Assembly: GCA_900547095.1 (NCBI GenBank)
Contig: URFG01000018.1
Location: forward strand, 1-20,466
DNA length: 20,466 nt
Direction: 5' to 3'
Source: an uncultured Oscillospiraceae bacterium
GTDB lineage: Bacteria > Bacillota > Clostridia > Oscillospirales > Acutalibacteraceae
In this document: positions 15,410 to 20,466 of the stretch, one piece after another
Layout: the number at the start of each line of letters is the position of its first letter
Numbering within the stretch: the stretch's first letter is position 1
Position numbers and translations under genes: made by a program
The notes under the pieces: generated by a model
Seen by the model: only the letters and a program-made list of their open reading frames with translations
Told to the model about the DNA's origin: nothing
Databases searched by the model: none

Positions 15410-15712
15410 ATGACAGGAAATCTTATTTCCGCAGCGGTTAGCGGAGCAGCTGATATTCCGGCCTGGTTTGTAGTCTGTATGGGTCCGGGAACGGTTTTTG
15501 TAGGTCTTATCTTCATAATTATTATCTGCAAGATAATAGGCCTTTTCTTTAAGGGCGGCAGTGAAGAAACAAAGCCTGCAAATAAGGATTTAAAAGCCGA
15601 TTTGTCAGACGTTGAGCGCGGAAAAGTCATTGCGGCTGTATGCGCTGCCGCGGCTGAGGATATGGGAACGGATATATCCGCTCTCAGAGTAGTATCATTC
15701 AAAAAAATCTGA
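15410..15712 (+). CDS. oadG: OadG-type gamma/delta subunit of Na+-translocating decarboxylase
   Basis: A 100-residue small subunit that anchors and stabilises the decarboxylase complex in the membrane. One membrane helix (about residues 18-47, GPGTVFVGLIFIIIICKIIGL) is followed by a charged linker and a short amphipathic C-terminal domain (IAAVCAAAAEDMGTDISALRVVSF). This matches the OAD_gamma / methylmalonyl-CoA decarboxylase delta family. The C-terminal segment in this family contacts the carboxyltransferase. The start is supported by GGGAGGTG six bases upstream. It is the first gene of the operon, 25 bases before the biotin carrier, and is transcribed divergently from cotJ. Confidence 0.88.
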   Translation: MTGNLISAAVSGAADIPAWFVVCMGPGTVFVGLIFIIIICKIIGLFFKGGSEETKPANKDLKADLSDVERGKVIAAVCAAAAEDMGTDISALRVVSFKKI

Positions 15713-15737
15713 TTAATAAACGAAAAGAGGAAAAATT

Positions 15738-16097
15738 ATGAAAAAGTATAAAGTAACTGTTAACGGAACAGCTTATGAGATCGAGCTTGAGGATATCACC
15801 GGCACTGCCGCGGCTAAATCTGCCGCTGCTCCCGCAAAAGCTGAGAGCGCTCCCGCTGCCGTACCCGCTCCTGTAGCTTCAGGCGAGGGTGAAACTGTTT
15901 CAAGTCCTATGCCCGGAAACATTTTGTCAGTAAACGTCAAGGTTGGCGACACCGTTAAGAAAGGCGACGTTCTCCTTATCCTTGAGGCTATGAAAATGGA
16001 AAACGAAATTATCGCTCCTTGCGACGGTACTGTTAAGAGCGTCGTAGCAAGCGGAATTTCCGTTGAAACCGGCGCTGTTCTCTGTGAGATCGGCTGA
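15738..16097 (+). CDS. Biotin carboxyl carrier subunit of Na+-translocating decarboxylase
   Basis: A 119-residue biotinyl protein that carries CO2 from the carboxyltransferase to the membrane beta subunit. A short N-terminal strand region (KKYKVTVNGTAYEIELED) is followed by an Ala/Pro/Ser-rich flexible linker (about 23-52). The lipoyl/biotinyl domain begins SSPMPGNILSVNVKVGDTV, with the biotinylation motif EAMKMENE and acceptor Lys86. It resembles MmdC/GcdC and free-standing BCCP subunits. It supplies the biotin domain that the alpha subunit of this operon lacks. The start has AGAGGA upstream. Biotin ligase (BirA) is not encoded in this window. Confidence 0.95.
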   Translation: MKKYKVTVNGTAYEIELEDITGTAAAKSAAAPAKAESAPAAVPAPVASGEGETVSSPMPGNILSVNVKVGDTVKKGDVLLILEAMKMENEIIAPCDGTVKSVVASGISVETGAVLCEIG

Positions 16098-16111
16098 TCG
16101 GAGGAACTGAC

Positions 16112-17326
16112 ATGTTACAAAATCTTTTGGACTTTGCCAAAAGCACAGGATTTTATATGCTTTTCGGCAATATAAAGGAAAATTGGGGATCGCTTGTAAT
16201 GATCCTTATCTCGCTTTTCCTTTTGTGGCTCGGAATTAAAAAGCAGTTCGAGCCGCTGCTTTTAGTCGGTATCGCTTTCGGTATGCTTCTTACTAACCTT
16301 ACCGCATTTACAGGAACCGACGCGATGTATCACACCGAACTGTGGAGCGAATTTATGAATTCCGAATCGGAGTTTTATCACAGCTACGGCCATATAATGT
16401 CAAACGGCGGACTTCTCGATATTCTTTATATCGGCGTTAAGACCTGCCTTTATCCCTGCCTTATATTCGTAGGAATAGGCGCTATGACGGATTTTGAGCC
16501 GCTCATAGCAAACCCGAAATCCCTGCTTCTCGGCGCTGCCGCTCAGCTCGGAATATTCGTTACATTCTTAGGCTGTCTTGCTCTTGCTTTCCCGGCGGAG
16601 GCTGCGGCTTCCATAGGAATTATCGGCGGAGCCGACGGTCCTACTGCGATCTACACCACATCAAAGCTTTATCCTTCGCTTTTAGGCCCGATAGCGGTTG
16701 CGGCATATTCGTATATGGCGCTTGTTCCCGTAATTCAGCCGCCTATTATGAAGCTCCTTACCACCAAAAAAGAGCGCGCGATAGTTATGAAGCCTTTAAG
16801 AAAGGTCAAAAAGACAGAGAAGATAATCTTCCCGATAGCAGTTACCGTGTTTGTAGCGCTTCTCGTTCCGTCTGCTACTCCGCTTGTAGGCTGTCTTATG
16901 CTCGGAAACCTCTGGAAAGAATCCGGCGTTTGCGAAAGACTCTGCAAGACCGCGCAGAACGAGCTTATGAATATCGTTACAATATTCCTCGGAATTTCCG
17001 TCGGAGCTACTGCTACTGCGGAGGCTTTCCTCAATGTTAAAACTCTTAAAATCCTTGCAATGGGCGTTGTTGCTTTCGGCCTCGGTACTGCAGGCGGCGT
17101 GCTTCTTGCTAAGTTTATGAATCTCTTTACAAGAAAGAATAAGATCAATCCGCTTATCGGGTCGGCTGGCGTTTCGGCAGTTCCTATGGCGGCGCGTGTT
17201 TCTCAGACAGTCGGTCAGAAAGAAAACCCGTCGAACTTCCTGCTTATGCACGCTATGGGTCCGAATGTTGCCGGAGTTATCGGCTCGGCTATTGCCGCCG
17301 GTGTTCTTATAACACTTTTCGGTTGA
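16112..17326 (+). CDS. oadB: Na+-translocating decarboxylase beta subunit (OadB/MmdB family)
   Basis: This is the membrane-embedded subunit that decarboxylates carboxybiotin and exports Na+. The 404-residue protein has about nine to eleven hydrophobic segments. Family signatures are GIGAMTDFEPLIANP (121-135), IGGADGPTAIYTTSKL (171-186) with the key Asp175, YSYMALVPVIQPPI (199-212) with Tyr201, and MGPNVAGVIGSAIAAG near the C-terminus with Asn385. These are the counterparts of the Na+-binding Asp, Tyr and Asn residues known in OadB. A periplasmic-side loop of about 30 residues (68-98) is rich in Ser, Glu and Tyr. CGGAGG precedes the ATG. It is 14 bases after the biotin carrier and 15 bases before the alpha subunit. 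Confidence 0.96.
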   Translation: MLQNLLDFAKSTGFYMLFGNIKENWGSLVMILISLFLLWLGIKKQFEPLLLVGIAFGMLLTNLTAFTGTDAMYHTELWSEFMNSESEFYHSYGHIMSNGGLLDILYIGVKTCLYPCLIFVGIGAMTDFEPLIANPKSLLLGAAAQLGIFVTFLGCLALAFPAEAAASIGIIGGADGPTAIYTTSKLYPSLLGPIAVAAYSYMALVPVIQPPIMKLLTTKKERAIVMKPLRKVKKTEKIIFPIAVTVFVALLVPSATPLVGCLMLGNLWKESGVCERLCKTAQNELMNIVTIFLGISVGATATAEAFLNVKTLKILAMGVVAFGLGTAGGVLLAKFMNLFTRKNKINPLIGSAGVSAVPMAARVSQTVGQKENPSNFLLMHAMGPNVAGVIGSAIAAGVLITLFG

Positions 17327-17341
17327 TAGGAGGAATTTTGA

Positions 17342-18757
17342 ATGGTTAAAAAGCCTTTATATATTACCGATACGATTCTTCGTGACGCTCATCAGTCGCA
17401 GGCCGCGACGAGAATGCGTATAGAAGATATGCTCCCCGCTCTTGAAAAGCTTGATAAGGTAGGCTATTGGTCTATCGAGTGCTGGGGCGGAGCCACTTTT
17501 GACGCTTGTATGAGATTTTTAAACGAAGATCCCTGGGAAAGACTCAGAACTCTTAAAAAGCATATGCCCAACACTAAATTGCAGATGCTTTTCAGAGGTC
17601 AGAATATTTTAGGATATAAGCATTATGCTGACGATGTCGTAGAAAAATTCGTTGAAAAGAGTATTGAAAACGGTATTGACGTTTTAAGAATTTTCGACGC
17701 TCTTAACGATCCGAGAAACCTTGAGCAGGCAGTTAAATCCTGCAAAAAATTCGGCGGTATCTGCGAAACCGCTATGAGCTATACCGTAAGCCCCGTGCAC
17801 GATGAAAAGTATTTTGTAAATCTTGCGCGCCAGCTTGAGGATATGGGCGCAGATGTTATCTGCATTAAGGATATGGCAGGTCTGCTGCTTCCTTATGACG
17901 CTTATTCGCTGGTTAAAAAGCTTAAGGAAACCGTTAAGGTCCCGATTCATCTCCACACTCATAACACCACCGGCACCGGCGATATGACCTATCTTATGGC
18001 TGCTCAGGCGGGCGTGGATATTGTCGACACTGCTCTTTCTCCTCTTGCTAACGGAACGAGCCAGCCCTCCACAGAGGCGCTTGTTGCAACTCTTAAGGGA
18101 ACAGACCGCGATACAGGTCTTGATCTTACAGAGCTTACGGATATTGCCGCTCACTTCCGCACCGTTGCAGATAAGCTCAAAGCCGAGGGAATTCTTGATC
18201 CTAAGGTTTTGAATGTTGACGCTAAGACGCTTATTTATCAGGTTCCCGGCGGAATGCTCTCTAATATGCTTTCTCAGCTTAAGCAGGCAGGCAAGGAAGA
18301 TAAGTATTATGATGTTCTTGCGGAAGTGCCGAGAGTAAGAGAAGATTTCGGCTATCCTCCGCTTGTAACTCCTACAAGTCAGATAGTAGGCACGCAGGCT
18401 GTTCTTAATGTCATTTCAGGCGAAAGATATAAAATGATCCCCAAAGAGTCAAAAGCTCTTTTAAGAGGGGAATACGGCAAACTCCCCGCTGAAGTCAACG
18501 AGGAAGTAAGAAAGAAAGCCATAGGCGATGAAGAAGTCATCACCTGCAGGCCCGCCGATCTTCTTGAGCCGGAGCTTGTAAAATATGCTCTTGAAATGAA
18601 GAATAAGCATATAGGCAAATCCCAGGAGGATGTTTTAAGCTATGCGCTTTTCCCGCAGGTAGCAGAGAAGTTTATCAAGCAGCGTGACGGTCTTGATAAA
18701 AAGCCCGAAGATGAAAATGCGGTAAGAGAGTTAGTCGTAGAAGATTGCTCAAAATAA
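17342..18757 (+). CDS. oadA: Oxaloacetate decarboxylase alpha / PycB-type carboxyltransferase without biotin domain
   Basis: This cytoplasmic carboxyltransferase moves the carboxyl group from its substrate, most likely oxaloacetate, to biotin. The 471-residue product is a TIM barrel plus the PYC_OADA conserved domain. ITDTILRDAHQS carries the metal ligand Asp15, IECWGGATFDACMRFL and RGQNILGYKHYADDVV are substrate-side motifs, CIKDMAG carries the carbamylated Lys176, and HLHTHNTTG supplies metal ligands His205 and His207. SQIVGTQAV lies in the second domain. The chain stops where the linker and biotinyl domain of a full OadA (about 590 residues) would begin, so it depends on the separate carrier gene. 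The start follows AGGAGG with an 8-base spacer. Pyruvate carboxylase subunit B is an alternative name, but the beta and gamma subunits next door favour a Na+ pump. Confidence 0.95.
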   Translation: MVKKPLYITDTILRDAHQSQAATRMRIEDMLPALEKLDKVGYWSIECWGGATFDACMRFLNEDPWERLRTLKKHMPNTKLQMLFRGQNILGYKHYADDVVEKFVEKSIENGIDVLRIFDALNDPRNLEQAVKSCKKFGGICETAMSYTVSPVHDEKYFVNLARQLEDMGADVICIKDMAGLLLPYDAYSLVKKLKETVKVPIHLHTHNTTGTGDMTYLMAAQAGVDIVDTALSPLANGTSQPSTEALVATLKGTDRDTGLDLTELTDIAAHFRTVADKLKAEGILDPKVLNVDAKTLIYQVPGGMLSNMLSQLKQAGKEDKYYDVLAEVPRVREDFGYPPLVTPTSQIVGTQAVLNVISGERYKMIPKESKALLRGEYGKLPAEVNEEVRKKAIGDEEVITCRPADLLEPELVKYALEMKNKHIGKSQEDVLSYALFPQVAEKFIKQRDGLDKKPEDENAVRELVVEDCSK

Positions 18758-18761
18758 TAGG

Positions 18762-18792
18762 AAAAAGAGGTCTTATCTAAGACCTCTTTTTT
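18762..18792 (+). terminator. Rho-independent terminator of the Na+-pump operon
   Basis: AAAAAGAGGTCTT, loop ATCT, then AAGACCTCTTTTTT: a nine-to-thirteen-pair near-perfect hairpin ending in a T run, starting 4 bases after the oadA stop. The A and T tracts make it potentially bidirectional. Confidence 0.93.
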
Positions 18793-18793
18793 A

Positions 18794-18822
18794 TTGAATT
18801 TATATTTTTTCTATGTTATTAT
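18794..18822 (+). promoter_or_regulatory. Candidate promoter of the DUF2974 gene
   Basis: TTGAAT (18794-18799), a 17-base spacer and TATTAT (18817-18822) preceded by TGT (an extended -10). The inferred start, about 18829, falls at the edge of the AAAGGAGG ribosome binding site, so the leader would be very short. It begins directly after the oad terminator. Confidence 0.5.
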
Positions 18823-18843
18823 ATTCTAAAGGAGGCGGAAAAT

Positions 18844-19923
18844 TTGGCTGATTTATTTGATTATCTTTTCTGGCGCGGGGATTTAAGCTTTAGTGCGGAT
18901 CCTTTTAATGAGATCGACGGAATGATAGCCGCCAGGCTTTCATATCTGCCTTTTGAAAAAATAATAAATGAAAATTATTCGCTTTCTCTCTTTGAAGCGG
19001 CGGAAAAAATGCAGAGAATAGAAAATCTTTATGAAACGGTGCTTATAAAATCCGATTTTAAGCTGATTTCCGCCATTAAGAAAAGCGCAAGATTTAAAAA
19101 TGCGGTGGTTTGCGATTTTATACATAACTCCGATAAAAACACGCAGACGCAGTTTTGCGCGGTCACTTTAGAGTTTGAAGATTTCGCGGTCGTATGCTTT
19201 AGAGGTACGGATAACACCGTCGTAGGCTGGAAAGAGGACCTTAATATGGGACTTTTTTGCCCTGTGCCGGCGCAAAGATCAGCGGAAAACTATTTAAAAA
19301 AGGCGCTTGAAAAGTATGAAAAGATCATAGTTACAGGTCACAGCAAGGGCGGGAATTTAGCCGTATTTTCATCGGCAATGCAAGATGATAATCAGGATAA
19401 AATTCTGTCCGTTTATAATTACGACGGCCCGGGCTTTGATGACAGTATTATAAATTCGCCCGGATATAAAAATATCTGCGGGAGGGTAAAAACCTTTGTC
19501 CCGCAGTCGTCGATAATAGGGATGCTTTTAGGGCATAAGGAGAAGATGAAAACAGTCAAGAGCGATAATTCGGGTATTATGCAGCACGATATTTATTCGT
19601 GGAATGTGGGAAATAAAAAATTCCCTTATCTTAAATCGGTAGACTCCACAAGCATTTTTATCGATAACACACTTAAAAAATGGCTGTCCGAAATGACAAA
19701 GGAAGAGTTTAACAGCTTTGTCGAGGCCGTGTTCACAGTAATGAGCGAAACGAATTTCGAAACTTTAAAGGAAATGGGAGAAAAGAAATTAGAAAGCACG
19801 GCGAGTATGCTTAAATCCGTGAAAAATCTTGACGAGGATACGAGGAAAAAAGCCATAGGCGCGCTCACTCTGCTTTTGAAAAGCACAAAATTCGGATTTG
19901 AAAATATTTTTAAAACTAAATAA
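18844..19923 (+). CDS. DUF2974 (Mbeg1-like) alpha/beta-hydrolase
   Basis: A 359-residue lipase-like alpha/beta-hydrolase of the DUF2974 family, whose substrate is unknown. Visible elements are the N-terminal DYLFWRGDLSFSADPFNEID typical of the family, the oxyanion-side motif FRGTD (119-123), and the nucleophile elbow TGHSKGGNLA with Ser167. YNYDGPGF (191-198) follows, and QHDIYSW supplies a likely catalytic His248. The C-terminal 95 residues are helical and charged. There is no signal peptide or membrane helix. The start is TTG at 18844-18846, supported by AAAGGAGG with an 8-base spacer; no ATG lies nearby in frame. Downstream it converges on spoVT with an 8-base overlap of stop regions. Sporulation or lipid roles are only speculation. 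Confidence 0.85.
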   Translation: MADLFDYLFWRGDLSFSADPFNEIDGMIAARLSYLPFEKIINENYSLSLFEAAEKMQRIENLYETVLIKSDFKLISAIKKSARFKNAVVCDFIHNSDKNTQTQFCAVTLEFEDFAVVCFRGTDNTVVGWKEDLNMGLFCPVPAQRSAENYLKKALEKYEKIIVTGHSKGGNLAVFSSAMQDDNQDKILSVYNYDGPGFDDSIINSPGYKNICGRVKTFVPQSSIIGMLLGHKEKMKTVKSDNSGIMQHDIYSWNVGNKKFPYLKSVDSTSIFIDNTLKKWLSEMTKEEFNSFVEAVFTVMSETNFETLKEMGEKKLESTASMLKSVKNLDEDTRKKAIGALTLLLKSTKFGFENIFKTK

Positions 19924-20428
19924 CCGTTTTGCCGCCTAAAATTTTAGCCGCCATTTTTGCAAGCCTCTCATCGGTTTCGGTGAGGAGCTTTTCGCCGTCT
20001 TTTTTTATCAATATTACTGCACCTACGATATCCCCCGCGGCTATAACAGGCACTGCAAAAAGAATTTTTATTTCGCTTGCCTCTAAAGCATAAATGTCAT
20101 TTTCGGGAGCTAAGGGCTGTCTTGATTCAATGATTTTTTCTAAATCCTCACTTATTTTTCTGCCCGATATCTGCGATTTTGAAATTCCGCTCACGGCAAT
20201 GCAGTCGTCGCGGTCGCATATAAGAACAGAAAGACCCGTTTCTTCATAAAGTGCCGCCGCCACTTCGCCCGCATTTTCCGTTATCTCGCTTATAGGAGAA
20301 TATTTTTTAAAAATAAGCTCACCGCTTTGATTTGTAAAAATTTCTAAAGGGTCGCCCTCGCGCATACGCATTGTTCTTCTTATTTCTTTAGGGATAACCA
20401 CTCTTCCGAGGTCGTCTGCTTGTGTCAA
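19916..20428 (-). CDS. spoVT: Stage V sporulation protein T (SpoVT), N-terminus missing or replaced
   Basis: SpoVT is an AbrB-like transcription factor acting in the forespore, a modulator of sigma-G genes. The readable 170 residues contain DDLGRVVIPKEIRRTMRMREGDPLEIF, the AbrB swapped-hairpin DNA-binding domain, then KYSPISE, a linker helix, and a GAF-like C-terminal domain (LSVLICDRDDCIAVSG ... ILFAVPVIAAGDIVGAVILI). Homologues are about 178 residues and begin MKATGIVRRIDDLGR. Here the first ten residues, which form the first DNA-binding strand, are absent. The only available start is TTG at 20426-20428 with no ribosome binding site at a usable distance, and the frame closes upstream at a TAA (20456-20458). 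Either the gene is broken by a rearrangement or the last 40 bases of the window are wrong. Confidence 0.88.
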   Translation of the reverse strand: MTQADDLGRVVIPKEIRRTMRMREGDPLEIFTNQSGELIFKKYSPISEITENAGEVAAALYEETGLSVLICDRDDCIAVSGISKSQISGRKISEDLEKIIESRQPLAPENDIYALEASEIKILFAVPVIAAGDIVGAVILIKKDGEKLLTETDERLAKMAAKILGGKTVI

Positions 20429-20466
20429 GTGGAATCCAAAAATTTTTAAAAACCCTTATATATCAA

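Noticed and set aside
15385..15702. 105-codon minus-strand open frame
   Set aside because: It is antisense to oadG, whose family match and ribosome binding site are clear.
16735..17251. Two minus-strand open frames (137 and 151 codons)
   Set aside because: Both are antisense shadows of oadB membrane segments and have no start signals.
1..20466. Mobile element, prophage, toxin-antitoxin, CRISPR or anti-phage system
   Set aside because: No transposase, integrase, spaced direct repeats or defence gene families were found on either strand; the content is core genes plus spore and metabolic operons.

Overview
The window looks like chromosomal DNA from an anaerobic, endospore-forming Firmicute of the class Clostridia, plausibly an Oscillospiraceae/Eubacteriales-type gut lineage. 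The reasons are the spore genes cotJABC and spoVT, a biotin-dependent Na+-translocating decarboxylase, strong AAAGGAG/GGGAGG ribosome binding sites, several TTG starts, dense gene packing and AT-rich intergenic sequence. Genus cannot be assigned by reading. I see no tRNA, rRNA, insertion sequence, prophage or CRISPR array, and no gene-free stretch longer than about 190 bases.

Left part (bases 1-14120, all minus strand). Going with transcription from the right, a good sigma-A-type promoter (14092-14120) precedes lepA. It is followed by ten closely spaced genes: an M15/VanY-type D,D-carboxypeptidase, murD, two tandem M42 metallopeptidases, a GNAT-like protein, a YnbB-type PLP lyase, an unrecognised protein with propeller-like repeats, an HPr-like protein without the catalytic histidine, and pcrA. 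Several junctions overlap (ATGA, TTGA, TAATG), so this is probably one operon or a nested set. After a 61-base gap come a DUF975-like membrane protein, a DUF5412 membrane protein and rlmD. rlmD runs off the left edge.

Middle (14129-15409). cotJA-cotJB-cotJC is a compact minus-strand spore coat operon closed by a clear hairpin terminator. A 184-base divergent region separates it from the next operon. That region holds facing promoter candidates and a perfect 8+8 inverted repeat lying on the plus-strand -10 element.

Right part (15410-20466). A plus-strand four-gene operon encodes a membrane Na+ pump: a small gamma/delta anchor, a separate biotin carrier, the beta channel and an OadA-type carboxyltransferase. 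The carboxyltransferase decarboxylates its substrate, probably oxaloacetate, after passing CO2 to the biotin carrier; the beta subunit couples release of CO2 to Na+ export. The operon ends in a strong terminator. A DUF2974 alpha/beta-hydrolase follows, and spoVT converges on it from the right. The first residues of SpoVT are missing or replaced close to the window edge.

Most of the window is recognisable core-genome content and I do not see a convincing new system. The points most worth a second look are the broken 5' end of spoVT, the inverted repeat over the Na+-pump promoter, the Crh-like HPr paralogue, the unrecognised repeat protein beside it, and the tandem M42 peptidases.
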